A DNA stretch of 64,000 nt from Coriobacteriaceae bacterium (GCA_025992705.1 DAJPGJ010000001.1:1736001-1800000), one strand, 5' to 3'; positions 1-9,237 are shown, counted from the stretch's first letter. Made by a program: numbers and translations. The notes: a model not told the origin generated them from the sequence alone.

Positions 1-1444
1 GATCGAGCAGGAAATCCGTGAGCTCTTCGGCCATTTTCTTGGTGAGCGTGGTCACGAGCACGCGCTCGTCACGCGAGACGACGTCCTGGATTTCTGCCAG
101 CAAGTCATCGACCTGCGCCTTTGTGGGACGCAAGACAATCTCCGGATCGAGCAGGCCCGTCGGGCGAATGATCTGCTCGACGGTCTGCTCGCTTACGCGC
201 TCCTCGTAATCGCCCGGCGTGGCCGAAATGAAGATGAACTGCGGGATGCGCTGCTCGAACTCATCGTATCGCAGCGGACGGTTATCGAGCGCGCTTGGCA
301 AGCGAAAGCCGTGCTCGACGAGTGTGACCTTGCGGCTGCGATCGCCCTCGTGCATGCCGCGCACCTGCGGCACCGTCACGTGGCTCTCGTCGATGAAGGT
401 CAAAAAGTCACTGCCGCCAAAGTAATCGAGCAATGTGTAGGGCGGCTCGCCTGCTTCGCGTCCGTCGAGATGGCGCGAATAATTCTCGATGCCCGTACAA
501 AAGCCCATGGTCTCGAGCATCTCGAGGTCATACGAGGTGCGCTGCTCGAGGCGCTGCGCTTCCAGCAGCTTGCCATTCTTCTTGAGATCATCCAAGCGCT
601 CGCGCAGCTCATCGGAAATGGATACGAGAGCCTTCTCGACGCTGGGACGATTGGTCACGTAATGCGATGCAGGCCAAATGGGCGTCGAGGCATAGCTCAT
701 GACCTCTTCGCCCGTGATGCGGTCGACCTCGACAATCTCCTCGACTTCATCGCCGAAGAACTCGAAGTGCAGCAGGTTGTCCATGTAAGGCGGAAACACG
801 TCGACGCTATCACCGCGCACTCTGAACGAGCCGCGTTCGAGCTCGTAATCGTTGCGATCGTATTGCATGTCGATAAGCCGGTAGATGAACTCGTCACGAT
901 CGAGCGGTACCTCGCGGTCTACGAAAACCGCCATCTCGGCGTAGTTCTCCGGAGATCCGATGCCATAGATGCAACTTACGGACGCGACGACAATGACGTC
1001 CTTGCGTGTGAGCAGCGCCGAAGTTGCCGCATGGCGCATCTTCTCGACTTCCTCGTTGACCGACGAGTCCTTCTCGATGTAGGTATCGGTCTGCGGAACG
1101 TATGCTTCCGGTTGGTAGTAATCGTAGTAACTCACGAAGTAGTTCACGGCATTGTTGGGGAAGAACTCCTTGAGCTCGCTTGCGAGCTGAGCTGCCAGCG
1201 TCTTGTTGGGTGCGAGAACGAGCGTGGGCATCTGCAAGCGCTCGATGGTCTTGGCCATCGTGAAGGTCTTGCCCGAACCGGTGACGCCAAGCAGCGTCTG
1301 GTAGCGCATGCCACTTTGTATGCCGTTGGTAAGACGCTCGACTGCCTGCGGCTGATCGCCCGAGAGCTCATAGGGCGCGACGCACTTGAAGGGATTGCCC
1401 TGCTCGCGCCGACCGTTAATCTGTGCACTCTGCGCGCTGTCCAC
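1..1444 (-). CDS. uvrB: UvrB, excinuclease ABC subunit B (3' end cut by window)
   Basis: DNA damage-recognition helicase subunit of nucleotide excision repair, acting with UvrA and UvrC. Read on the minus strand, the frame is open from 1444 to the window edge. It shows the Walker A motif GVTGSGKT, the beta-hairpin segment YYDYYQPEAYVPQTDTYIEK that clamps DNA, the helicase motif DESH, and FISATPGDYE. The C-terminal helicase lobe and UvrC-binding tail lie outside the window. The GTG start at 1444 is chosen because it gives the usual short N-terminus before PYELSGDQPQAV and has an AGGAG lying in the end of coaE, two bases upstream. The gene is last in an rpsA-mnmA-unknown-coaE-uvrB run. Identification is secure; only the start codon is a choice. 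Confidence 0.97.
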   Translation of the reverse strand, partial: MDSAQSAQINGRREQGNPFKCVAPYELSGDQPQAVERLTNGIQSGMRYQTLLGVTGSGKTFTMAKTIERLQMPTLVLAPNKTLAAQLASELKEFFPNNAVNYFVSYYDYYQPEAYVPQTDTYIEKDSSVNEEVEKMRHAATSALLTRKDVIVVASVSCIYGIGSPENYAEMAVFVDREVPLDRDEFIYRLIDMQYDRNDYELERGSFRVRGDSVDVFPPYMDNLLHFEFFGDEVEEIVEVDRITGEEVMSYASTPIWPASHYVTNRPSVEKALVSISDELRERLDDLKKNGKLLEAQRLEQRTSYDLEMLETMGFCTGIENYSRHLDGREAGEPPYTLLDYFGGSDFLTFIDESHVTVPQVRGMHEGDRSRKVTLVEHGFRLPSALDNRPLRYDEFEQRIPQFIFISATPGDYEERVSEQTVEQIIRPTGLLDPEIVLRPTKAQVDDLLAEIQDVVSRDERVLVTTLTKKMAEELTDFLLD

Positions 1445-1446
1445 GT

Positions 1447-2070
1447 CTAGCTCTCCTGCTTCTCGAGCATCTCCATACGCTCATCGTACCAAGCATCAGC
1501 CCAATCACCGAGTTCTTCAATCGAACATATGTTCTCACATATCGTATCGGCAATCAAGGCACGCTCGGCATCGGTTGCCTGCACACGCATGCGGGCCAAC
1601 ACGTCAGATGCGTCCATGCCGCGCGTGACGGCACGTGCAAGACGCAGCTCGCTTGGTGCCGACACGGCAATGACCTCGTCGGCGAGCTGGGCAAACTCGG
1701 GCACCTCGGTGAGGAGCTGCACTTCGATGACAAGAATCTTGGCATTCGTACGTGGCACGCATTCGACATTGAGAATGTAATTGGTGGCCGCTTCGGTGAT
1801 GTAGGGAAACGAAATGGCATTGAGATCATGCGTGGCTTGTTCGCTTGCAAACGCCAGCCGCGCAAAACGCGCCGGAACGACAGCTCCATCCTCATCGAGG
1901 ATCTCCTCCCCAAAGCGTTCCGCGAGCTCGGCAATGAGCATGGTGTTGCTGGAGATGAGCCTGCGATTTATCTCATCAAGATCGATGGAAACGGCTCCGC
2001 GCTCGCACAGCAACTCGACGAGCTTCGACTTTCCCGACCCGATACCGCCTGTCACCATGACCGTGTACAT
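1447..2070 (-). CDS. coaE: Dephospho-CoA kinase
   Basis: Catalyses the last step of coenzyme A synthesis, ATP-dependent phosphorylation of dephospho-CoA, in the cytoplasm. The 207-residue product has the normal length for bacterial CoaE. A P-loop GGIGSGKS lies at residues 8-15, followed by the DLDEINRRL segment, the LVIEVQLLTE strand, and a C-terminal region matching the substrate-binding lid. An upstream extension of the frame is rejected: it overlaps the small upstream gene and is arginine-rich shadow sequence. The ATG at 2070 has a strong GGAGG-type ribosome site. Spacing is 7 bases from the upstream small gene and 2 bases to uvrB, so it should be co-transcribed. The rpsA-coaE-uvrB order is classical for Actinomycetota. 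Confidence 0.95.
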   Translation of the reverse strand: MYTVMVTGGIGSGKSKLVELLCERGAVSIDLDEINRRLISSNTMLIAELAERFGEEILDEDGAVVPARFARLAFASEQATHDLNAISFPYITEAATNYILNVECVPRTNAKILVIEVQLLTEVPEFAQLADEVIAVSAPSELRLARAVTRGMDASDVLARMRVQATDAERALIADTICENICSIEELGDWADAWYDERMEMLEKQES

Positions 2071-2077
2071 GATGCTC

Positions 2078-2293
2078 CTACCTCCACGGATCGGCTTCGG
2101 GCTCTTCGTACGAGTTACGCGCGAGCATATCCATGTAGTCGGAATACGGGTCATACCCGTCATCATCTTCGTTTTCCGAGCGCATGCCAGCACGCGAGAC
2201 GGCATCGATATCGTGCTTCTGACGTTGCTGCGCCCGAAGCGCTGCCGCACGCCCTGCTGCCGACATATGCTCGAAATCCGCCACGATACGCAT
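2078..2293 (-). CDS. Small acidic hypothetical protein, 71 aa
   Basis: Unrecognised. The reading frame is longer than this, but the likely start is the ATG at 2293 (MRIVADFEH). It has a GGAAAG ribosome site and begins 13 bases after the mnmA stop; starting earlier would overlap mnmA heavily. The product has an alanine/arginine/glutamine-rich helical N-terminal half and an acidic, tyrosine-rich C-terminus (SENEDDDGYDPYSDY and later EEPEADPW). There is no signal peptide or membrane segment. Tight packing between mnmA and coaE, 7 bases before the coaE start, supports it being a real co-transcribed gene. Function cannot be inferred from the sequence. Confidence 0.6.
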   Translation of the reverse strand: MRIVADFEHMSAAGRAAALRAQQRQKHDIDAVSRAGMRSENEDDDGYDPYSDYMDMLARNSYEEPEADPWR

Positions 2294-2306
2294 CTTTCCG
2301 GCGCCA

Positions 2307-3413
2307 CTACCCGGTAACGATTCCGCCGCCGAGAACAAGATCGTCCGAATAGAGGACGAGGGGCTGACCTGGGCGCACGCCGCCCACGCGCTCGCTGAAT
2401 GCGACAACGACTCCTTCGTCGTTGCAGATGACATGAGCAGGCACGGGTTTGCGATCGTATGCTATGCGGACACGGCACGAGCGCTTGCCCTGCGGAGGGT
2501 CAATCGAAGTCCAGCACACATCGCGCAGCAGGCACATCTCGGTGCCAGCCACGGCGCGGGTTGCGGCATACACACGATGACTCCTGACATCCTTGTAGAC
2601 GGCGAAGAGTTCTTCATCTTCCATGATAGACGCCGAGCTTGCGTCGTCTTCTTCGCTTACCTCGTGCGCGATGGTGTAACGGCCCAAACTCTGGTCTGGA
2701 GCAAAGCGATACTGCCCTTCGTAGCTGTCGATGATGGAATTATCGCCCAGATAGACAATATCGCCCGTATCACGCTCCAAGCCACCTTCGCCTTCGAGCC
2801 ATGCGACGAACCCCTCGTCATCGTAGAAACAGGGCTCGCCTTGTCCATCGTTGACAGGGGCAATGCGCATGAGACCGGCCTGCATCGCCATGCGTCTGAC
2901 GACGCCCTTGTGCAAATCCGCCAATGGAAAGACAAGCCGCGCAAGTTGATCCTGCGCGAGCGTGTAGAGCAAGAAGGTCTGATCCTTGGAAACGTCGAGG
3001 GGCTTGCGTAGCTGGTAAGGCAGCAGCTGGAAGCCCGCCTCGTCCTGCGTGATGCGAGCGTAATGCCCCGTTGCAACTTGCTCGCATCCAAAGGCAGTGG
3101 CCTGCTCGAAAAGTGCGTTCATCTTGAGCTCGCGCGTGCAGACAGTGCAAGGATTGGGAAAGCGGCCCTGCTCGAACTCGCACGCGGTGTAATCCTTGAC
3201 CATGCGGGCGAACTCGTCGCGCATGTCAATGACGTGATGCTCGATGCCAAGCTTCTGGGCGCAGCCTTGTGCGCGCTCGATCGCGGCAGCCCGCTGTGGG
3301 CTGTCGTGAAAGCGAAGCGTGACGCCCACCACCTCGTGAGCGTCACGCTTCAAAATCCAGGCGGCAACAGACGAATCTATGCCGCCGCTCATGCCAAGAA
3401 GAATCTTAGACAA
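2307..3413 (-). CDS. mnmA: tRNA-specific 2-thiouridylase MnmA-like
   Basis: Installs the 2-thio group on the wobble uridine of Glu, Gln and Lys tRNAs, using ATP and a sulfur relay. The 368-residue product carries the PP-loop SGGIDSS at residues 9-15. The expected catalytic cysteine pair is at C89 (in FPNPCTVC) and C195 (in GQGEPCF), with the tRNA-handling segment VATGHYARI between them. The TTG start at 3413 is preferred because it restores the first beta strand before the PP-loop (KILLGMSGG) and has an AAAGG site upstream; the next ATG would remove that strand. It lies 12 bases downstream of rpsA. The PP-loop family includes relatives, but the cysteine pair favours MnmA. Confidence 0.9.
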   Translation of the reverse strand: MSKILLGMSGGIDSSVAAWILKRDAHEVVGVTLRFHDSPQRAAAIERAQGCAQKLGIEHHVIDMRDEFARMVKDYTACEFEQGRFPNPCTVCTRELKMNALFEQATAFGCEQVATGHYARITQDEAGFQLLPYQLRKPLDVSKDQTFLLYTLAQDQLARLVFPLADLHKGVVRRMAMQAGLMRIAPVNDGQGEPCFYDDEGFVAWLEGEGGLERDTGDIVYLGDNSIIDSYEGQYRFAPDQSLGRYTIAHEVSEEDDASSASIMEDEELFAVYKDVRSHRVYAATRAVAGTEMCLLRDVCWTSIDPPQGKRSCRVRIAYDRKPVPAHVICNDEGVVVAFSERVGGVRPGQPLVLYSDDLVLGGGIVTG

Positions 3414-3425
3414 GCTTTGCCTTTT

Positions 3426-4643
3426 CTACTCTTCCGTGGGCTCTTCGGTCACGACTTCCTCGGCCACGACCTCTTCGACCTCACCAGTAGGCTCGTCATC
3501 GGACTCGGGCTTCTCGAGCTCTGCGACCTCGATCTCGACGCCAAGCGTCTCGGCGGCGGCCTTCATCGACAGGGAGATGCGGCGACGATCCATGTCGATG
3601 TCCATGACCTTGACCTGGACGGGATCGCCAACGTTGGAGACCTGACTCGGGACATCAACGTGACGGGATGCCATCTCGGAGATGTGCACCAGGCCCTCGA
3701 TGCTGTCACCCAGCTCGACAAATGCGCCGAACGGCACGAGCTTGGTAACCGTACCCTCGACGATGGAGCCGACGGGATAGTTCTTGACGAGCGTGCGCCA
3801 CGGATCCTCGGTGGTCTGCTTGAGACCGAGCGAGATGCGCTCGCGGCTCATGTCGACATCGAGAACCTCGACCTCGACCTCTTGGCCGACCTTGACGACC
3901 TCGGAGGGATGATTGACGTGGCTCCAGGAGAGCTCGGAGATGTGGACCAGGCCGTCGATGCCGCCCAGGTCGACGAAAGCACCGAAGTCAACGATGCTGG
4001 AGACGACGCCCTTGAGGTGCATGCCCTTGGCGAGCTTGGCAAGAACCTCGGCGCGCTCGGCCTTGCGACCCTCTTCGAGGACGACGCGACGGGAGAGCAC
4101 GACGTTGTTGCGGTTGCGATCCATCTCGATGACGCGAGCCTCGAGGGTGGAGTGGATGTACGTGGAAAGATCCTTCACGCGGCGCAGGTCGACGAGAGAT
4201 GCCGGCAGGAAGCCACGCAGGCCGATGTCAAGGATGAGACCGCCCTTGACGACCTCGATGACCTCGCCCTCGACGTTCTCGCCGTTGTTGAACTTCTCCT
4301 CGACGCTGATCCAGGCACGCTCGTACTCAGCGCGCTTCTTGGAGAGGATGAGACGACCGTCCTTGTCCTCCTTCTGAAGCACGAGAGCCTCGATCTGATC
4401 GCCCAGGTTGACGACCTCGGACGGGTCGACATCGCGGCGAATGGAAAGCTCGCGCACGGGAATGACGCCCTCGGACTTGAAACCGATGTCGAGCAGGACC
4501 TCGTCACGGTCGAGCTTCACGATAGTGCCGGTGACCAGGTCACCTTCCTCGAAAGGATTAATCGTACCATCGATCAGGGCATTCATCTCGTCATCGGAGA
4601 TCTCGGTTGCATCGATGACGGTAGGATTCTTGATTACGCTCAA
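3426..4643 (-). CDS. rpsA: 30S ribosomal protein S1
   Basis: Binds mRNA on the 30S platform and promotes initiation. The 405-residue protein has four S1/OB-fold repeats at roughly residues 35-105, 120-190, 205-275 and 290-360. These are marked by VTGTIVKLDRDEVLLDIG, VEGEVIEVVKGGLILDIG, LKGVVSSIVDFGAFVDLG and VEGTVTKLVPFGAFVELG. The acidic tail is rich in Glu and Val. Four repeats plus an acidic tail is the usual form in Gram-positive bacteria. The start codon is TTG at 4643; the next in-frame Met is about 20 codons downstream and would remove conserved sequence. The ribosome site is GGGG, five bases before TTG, and lies inside a hairpin (separate entry). It is probably the first gene of the run to uvrB. 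Confidence 0.96.
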   Translation of the reverse strand: MSVIKNPTVIDATEISDDEMNALIDGTINPFEEGDLVTGTIVKLDRDEVLLDIGFKSEGVIPVRELSIRRDVDPSEVVNLGDQIEALVLQKEDKDGRLILSKKRAEYERAWISVEEKFNNGENVEGEVIEVVKGGLILDIGLRGFLPASLVDLRRVKDLSTYIHSTLEARVIEMDRNRNNVVLSRRVVLEEGRKAERAEVLAKLAKGMHLKGVVSSIVDFGAFVDLGGIDGLVHISELSWSHVNHPSEVVKVGQEVEVEVLDVDMSRERISLGLKQTTEDPWRTLVKNYPVGSIVEGTVTKLVPFGAFVELGDSIEGLVHISEMASRHVDVPSQVSNVGDPVQVKVMDIDMDRRRISLSMKAAAETLGVEIEVAELEKPESDDEPTGEVEEVVAEEVVTEEPTEE

Positions 4644-4666
4644 GAGGACCCCTTTCTTCGGGGCCC
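4644..4666 (-). promoter_or_regulatory. Hairpin occluding the rpsA ribosome-binding site
   Basis: In the rpsA mRNA sense the sequence forms a 7-bp stem, GGGCCCC with GGGGUCC (one G-U pair), around a 7-base loop (arms at 4660-4666 and 4646-4652). The 3' arm contains the GGGG Shine-Dalgarno bases, and only two bases separate the stem from the UUG start. Such a stem would be expected to limit initiation and is a plausible site for S1 autoregulation. The structure is seen in the sequence; the regulatory role is inferred. Confidence 0.5.
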
Positions 4667-4942
4667 GCGAATAATTCGTAACGAACGTTTTTACTCGGGG
4701 CCAACAAAAACATCACGGTGCGGCCTATTCCGCACGCAAAGATGTATTGTACCCCATATATCCCTATTTCAAGCAATGACTTTGTAACAATTGCACCGCT
4801 TCATACAACGATTTATGTATTTTGAGATGTAAGAAATTTTCAGTTGAAATGCTCCCGCTATTTGAGAGAAAATACCTAAGTTCAAGTATATGTATGAACA
4901 CGCTACCTAAATGCAGCTTAGATAACACACGGGGGAGCACAC

Positions 4943-6508
4943 ATGCGTTGCGCCAAATGCGGCTTCAGCAATATTCACGGAGCAAAGTTCTGCTCGGAGT
5001 GCGGGTCACCACTCCAGATGCCTGGTGCCGATAGATCCAATCGAAGCGCGAACCGCAAGGTCATCAAGCTTCCATCCGACATGAGCAACGAGCCCACGAC
5101 GCCCATCGAGCGCCCCTGGGAGGTCCGTGTGCCCAAGCGCGATGGCGCAACCCCCACAACCCCGGGCTCTGCAAGCGCACCAGGAGCAGCTGCAAACTCC
5201 GATAAGGCTCCCACGCCGCGTCGCAGAACAAGCGCCGCAGCTACCACGGGCAAGATTCCCGTCATCAAGCGTCCCACAAGCGAATCCGGCAGGGTTCCAG
5301 ACGAAGACCGCACGACTGCACGCACGGCCAGAACCACCACCAGCACAGGAGCGCGGTCGGCAGCAGGCACCACCACCCCGATTCTCATCGACGACTTCGC
5401 AGCAGAACCAGCGCCCACGCGATCCGCTGGCACTACGGGCGATATCCCCGGTTCTCGGACGCGCCGCAGCGTGCACCGTGACACAACGCGCACGCCTCGC
5501 AACACGACGGGCGACAGGAAGAGGTTCGTCGTCATTCTCATCGCGCTGCTTATCATCTGCTGCCTCGTGGCGTTTGGCGTCTTTCTCGCAAACTCTGGTA
5601 ACAAGAGCAAAACGGTAAGCTTCGACACCGATGGCGGCACCGTTATTGGCAACCAATACATACTCGAGAACGGCAAGCTCGAGCGCCCCGCTAACCCCAC
5701 GCGCCCCGGTTATACCTTTGATGGCTGGTACCTCGATGCCAACTACAATGAGGAGGCCAGCTTCCCGATTGACGTCACGCAAGATATGACGCTTTATGCC
5801 AAGTGGAAGCAAGAGAGCAGCTCCAGCGCACTTCCGGGCTCCATCTCAACGACTACGCCGGGCACGACGACGCCTGGCTCCGATGTCACCACACCCGGTG
5901 CCGCGACCGGTAACTCGACGGGTTCCAGCTCGGGTTCGACCGGCTCGACATCGACGGGTGGCAATTCCGGTAGTTCGGCAAGCAGCTCTGGCGCTGCCAT
6001 TTCCGGCGGTTCGGGCGGCACCAGCTCGGGCGGCAACACGGGAGGCAACACCGGTGGCTCGAGCGGCGGCACCTCGGGTGGCAGTGCCCCGAGTGGTGGC
6101 AACACCGGCGGCGATAACCTGAATGGCCCGGGCGTGAGCAATGGTGCCGTCAACATCGCCATGGTCGCCTCCAACGGCCGCACGCTCACGGGCACGGTAA
6201 ACCTGCATGATGGTTACGTCATTCCCAACTCGAGCGAGAAGGCCTATAGCATCGACGAGCTTCGCGCTCTTGGCCTCAACGATGCCGAGCTCTGCATCGC
6301 GCGAAACGAGCCATACGCACGTCAGGGCTACAGCTTCAGGAACCCCGGCCTGCAGGCGTACTTCAACGCACGCAGCTGGTACCACAACACAGGCTGGCGC
6401 GGCGAGCTTCCCGCCGATAGCGCAGGCTACATCACTGCACATAACCTGCTTGCACTTGCCGAGCAGACGCCGGGTGCCTCCCAGTGGCTGCACCTGCGCA
6501 TGAGGTAA
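4943..6508 (+). CDS. Membrane-anchored zinc-ribbon protein with InlB B-repeat and YARHG domain
   Basis: A 521-residue multidomain protein of unknown role. The N-terminus is a zinc ribbon with C3, C6, C17 and C20, followed by a Thr/Pro/Arg-rich linker. One membrane segment lies at about residues 194-216 (IALLIICCLVAFGVF). Next comes an InlB-type B-repeat at about 224-292 (GYTFDGWYLDANY and ITLYAKW-like end), then a Gly/Ser/Thr-rich spacer. The C-terminal YARHG-type domain contains ARNEPYARQGYSF and YFNARSWY. The layout suggests a cytoplasmic zinc ribbon and an external C-terminus. The ATG at 4943 has a GGGGGA ribosome site. It is transcribed away from rpsA and converges on polA. The domains are recognisable, but no catalytic function is visible. 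Confidence 0.8.
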   Translation: MRCAKCGFSNIHGAKFCSECGSPLQMPGADRSNRSANRKVIKLPSDMSNEPTTPIERPWEVRVPKRDGATPTTPGSASAPGAAANSDKAPTPRRRTSAAATTGKIPVIKRPTSESGRVPDEDRTTARTARTTTSTGARSAAGTTTPILIDDFAAEPAPTRSAGTTGDIPGSRTRRSVHRDTTRTPRNTTGDRKRFVVILIALLIICCLVAFGVFLANSGNKSKTVSFDTDGGTVIGNQYILENGKLERPANPTRPGYTFDGWYLDANYNEEASFPIDVTQDMTLYAKWKQESSSSALPGSISTTTPGTTTPGSDVTTPGAATGNSTGSSSGSTGSTSTGGNSGSSASSSGAAISGGSGGTSSGGNTGGNTGGSSGGTSGGSAPSGGNTGGDNLNGPGVSNGAVNIAMVASNGRTLTGTVNLHDGYVIPNSSEKAYSIDELRALGLNDAELCIARNEPYARQGYSFRNPGLQAYFNARSWYHNTGWRGELPADSAGYITAHNLLALAEQTPGASQWLHLRMR

Positions 6509-6512
6509 CCTG

Positions 6513-6597
6513 CACGCGAAGCGGAGGATGATGTACGCCGGAGCTCCGAAACCCAGTCGCTCCGGTCGCGCCCCATCCTCCGCTTCAAATAAGCGTG
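6513..6597. terminator. Nested inverted repeat between convergent genes
   Basis: A 13-bp perfect inverted repeat (6518-6530 with 6574-6586, GAAGCGGAGGATG and its complement) encloses a second perfect 7-bp repeat (CCGGAGC at 6538-6544, GCTCCGG at 6559-6565). A further CACGC/GCGTG pair lies outside (6513-6517, 6593-6597). It separates the convergent zinc-ribbon gene and polA, so a bidirectional terminator is the simplest reading. There is no long T-tract. Confidence 0.6.
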
Positions 6598-6603
6598 TGC
6601 AAG

Positions 6604-9237
6604 TTAATGTGCAATCGCCCAGTTGGGGCCCATCTGCACATCGGCAATAAGCGGAACCTTGAGCTCGACCACGTTGTTCATGACTTCGGCGACGAGCGCA
6701 GCCATCGTGTCCGCCTCTTCGTTCGGGCACTCGAAATCGAGTTCGTCGTGCACCTGAAGCACCATACGCGCATGCAGACCCTCTTCGCGACGACGCTTGT
6801 TTACCTGAATCATCGCAAGCTTGATGATGTCTGCTGCCGTGCCCTGCATGGGATGGTTCATTGCCGTGCGCTCGCCGAAATGACGCAGGTTCACATTCGT
6901 GCTACGCAGTTCGGGGATATGACGTTTGCGACCAAACATGGTCGTCGCATACCCGTCCTTATGCGCCTGAGCGACGACGTCATCGAGATAAGCGCGGACT
7001 TTGGGATACGCATCGTAATAGCGGTCGATCATCTCCTGTGCTTCGGCCATGGGAATGTGCAGCGTCTGGCCGAGACCAAACGCCTGTTGCCCATAGACAA
7101 TGCCGAAGTTGACTGCCTTGGCGCGCGAGCGCATATCGGGCGTTACCTCGTCAACCGATACGCCAAAGACATCGGAAGCCGTATGGGCATGGAAATCCTC
7201 GCCACTCAAGAATGCGTCGATGAGTCCTTCATCACCCGAAAGATGCGCGAGCAGCCTCAGCTCGATCTGCGAGTAGTCGGCCGACAGGAAGACGCCGCCT
7301 TCCGGGGCAACGAACGCCTCGCGGATGCGCCGTCCCAGTTCGGTGCGCACGGGAATGTTCTGCAGGTTGGGATCGGACGAGGAGAGCCTGCCCGTCGTCG
7401 TGACCGTCTGATTGAAGCTCGTGTGGATGCGTCCGTCGGCACGATCGACGAGCGTCGGCAGTGTATCCAGATACGTCGAACGCAACTTGGTAAGCTCGCG
7501 ATACTCAACGACCTTATCGGGCAGCGGGTGGTCATCACGCAGCTTTTCGAGCACGGTGGCGTTCGTTGACCAACCCGTACGATTCTTCTTTGACTTCTTC
7601 GTATCGAGCCCGAGCACCTCGAACAGGATATGCCCGAGCTGCTTGGGCGAGTCGATGTTGAAATCCTCCCCGGCCAGTTCGATGATTTCCGCGCGCAGCT
7701 CTTCGATGTGTCCGGAAATCTCCGAGGAGATATCCTTGAGCACGTTCGTGTCGAGACCCGTACCGAAGCGTTCCATCGATAGCAGCACGGGCATGAGCTT
7801 GAGCTCGATATCGCAGTACAGATTCCAGGAATCGTCTTCTTTGAGCTTGGCGGTGAGCACATCCACCAGGCTCTCGGCAACGGCAGCCTCAAACTGGCCG
7901 TCGCTCGGAGCGTTTTGGCCCGTTGGCTTGACCAGATCCAAGTATTTCTCGGCAAGCTCGCTCGTCAGGTAGCTTCCGTTCGAATCGAGCAGGTATGCCG
8001 CAAGGCTGCAGTCAAAAAGACTGGCCGAGAATATCGTGTCGAGTTCCCGGGCGGGATGGCCCGGCGCAAACACGCCCCGCAGCATGCGCTTGATGTCGAT
8101 GCCCACAAGCGTGCCCTCAGCGAGGATATGCCCGATGAGAGGTGCGGCAAGCTCGATCGTCGTCTCGGCGAGCCCCGCACCATCAGAGAAGACGACGGTG
8201 GGTTCCTGCGCAAAGAGCGACTGCTCGATGGGCTCGTCGAGCGCAACGGCAACTCGGCGCCCCGCCTTCACCGCCGCCTTGACGAAGGACTCGGCATTTT
8301 GGGATACGTGATAGCTAAGCTTGACCTTGGGCTGCGGCATGGCGGCAGCGGTCGACGCATCATCGCCCAGCAAGGAAAGCACCACGCGCAGATGGCGATT
8401 GAAGTGCAATGCCCCAAAGGCCTCGCTTACCTCCTGCGCGGAATAACTCGGAAAGTGAACATCGTCGAGTGAAAGCTCGACAGGCGCATCGCGCCTGATC
8501 GTGGCAACAGCACGGCTAATGCGCGCGTCCTCGGCGTGCTCGCGGATGCGCTCTCCCATCTTTCCCTTGATGTCATCGGCATGCTCAAGTACGTCATCGA
8601 GGGAACCCCATTGGACCAGCAGCTTGGCAGCGGTCTTTTCGCCCACGCCGGGCACACCGGGAATGTTGTCACTCGAATCACCCTTGAGACCCAGGAAATC
8701 GGGCACGAGGCTCGGGGGGATACCGTAGCGCTCCACGACCTTTTCGGGCGTGTAGATAACGACATCGGACATGCCCTTGCGAGTCGTCACGATGCTCGTG
8801 GTATCACTCGCGAGCTGGTAGGCATCCTTATCACCCGTGATGAGAAAGACACGGTCGCCATTCGCCTCGCCGCGCGCGGCCATAGTACCCAAGATGTCAT
8901 CGCCCTCATACCCATCCATCGCGATGCAGGGAATGTTCATCGCCTCGAGCAAGCCTTGAATCATGGGAAACTGCACAGCGAGGTCTTCGTCCATGGGGGG
9001 ACGCTGTGCCTTGTACCCCGCGAGCAGCTTCATTCGCCAATCGGGACGATGCACATCCCAGGCGCAGATGATGGCATCCGGATGGTAGTCCTCGATCATC
9101 TTCAGAAGCATCTGCATGAATCCGAAAACGGCATTGGTCGGTGCGCCATCAGGTGTGTTCATGGGAGTTTGCACGGCATGGAACGCGCGATGGAGCAGGG
9201 AGTTTCCGTCGATGACAGCAATGAGTCGTTGAGACAT
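6604..9237 (-). CDS. polA: DNA polymerase I
   Basis: Repair and Okazaki-fragment polymerase, 877 residues. Residues 1-290 form the 5'-3' exonuclease domain (VIDGNSLLHRAFHA, DGYEGDDILGT, FLGLKGDSSDNIPGVPGVG). The middle region, about 310-480, resembles the 3'-5' exonuclease fold but lacks a clear DxE metal-binding motif, so proofreading is probably absent. The polymerase domain has motif A (DYSQIELRLLAHLSGD, from about residue 654), motif B (RAKAVNFGIVYG) and motif C (VHDE, near residue 830). The ATG at 9237 (MSQRLIAVIDG) has a GAAAGG site. The longer open frame upstream overlaps the vsr promoter area and is rejected. It converges on the zinc-ribbon gene and diverges from vsr. Confidence 0.97.
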   Translation of the reverse strand: MSQRLIAVIDGNSLLHRAFHAVQTPMNTPDGAPTNAVFGFMQMLLKMIEDYHPDAIICAWDVHRPDWRMKLLAGYKAQRPPMDEDLAVQFPMIQGLLEAMNIPCIAMDGYEGDDILGTMAARGEANGDRVFLITGDKDAYQLASDTTSIVTTRKGMSDVVIYTPEKVVERYGIPPSLVPDFLGLKGDSSDNIPGVPGVGEKTAAKLLVQWGSLDDVLEHADDIKGKMGERIREHAEDARISRAVATIRRDAPVELSLDDVHFPSYSAQEVSEAFGALHFNRHLRVVLSLLGDDASTAAAMPQPKVKLSYHVSQNAESFVKAAVKAGRRVAVALDEPIEQSLFAQEPTVVFSDGAGLAETTIELAAPLIGHILAEGTLVGIDIKRMLRGVFAPGHPARELDTIFSASLFDCSLAAYLLDSNGSYLTSELAEKYLDLVKPTGQNAPSDGQFEAAVAESLVDVLTAKLKEDDSWNLYCDIELKLMPVLLSMERFGTGLDTNVLKDISSEISGHIEELRAEIIELAGEDFNIDSPKQLGHILFEVLGLDTKKSKKNRTGWSTNATVLEKLRDDHPLPDKVVEYRELTKLRSTYLDTLPTLVDRADGRIHTSFNQTVTTTGRLSSSDPNLQNIPVRTELGRRIREAFVAPEGGVFLSADYSQIELRLLAHLSGDEGLIDAFLSGEDFHAHTASDVFGVSVDEVTPDMRSRAKAVNFGIVYGQQAFGLGQTLHIPMAEAQEMIDRYYDAYPKVRAYLDDVVAQAHKDGYATTMFGRKRHIPELRSTNVNLRHFGERTAMNHPMQGTAADIIKLAMIQVNKRRREEGLHARMVLQVHDELDFECPNEEADTMAALVAEVMNNVVELKVPLIADVQMGPNWAIAH

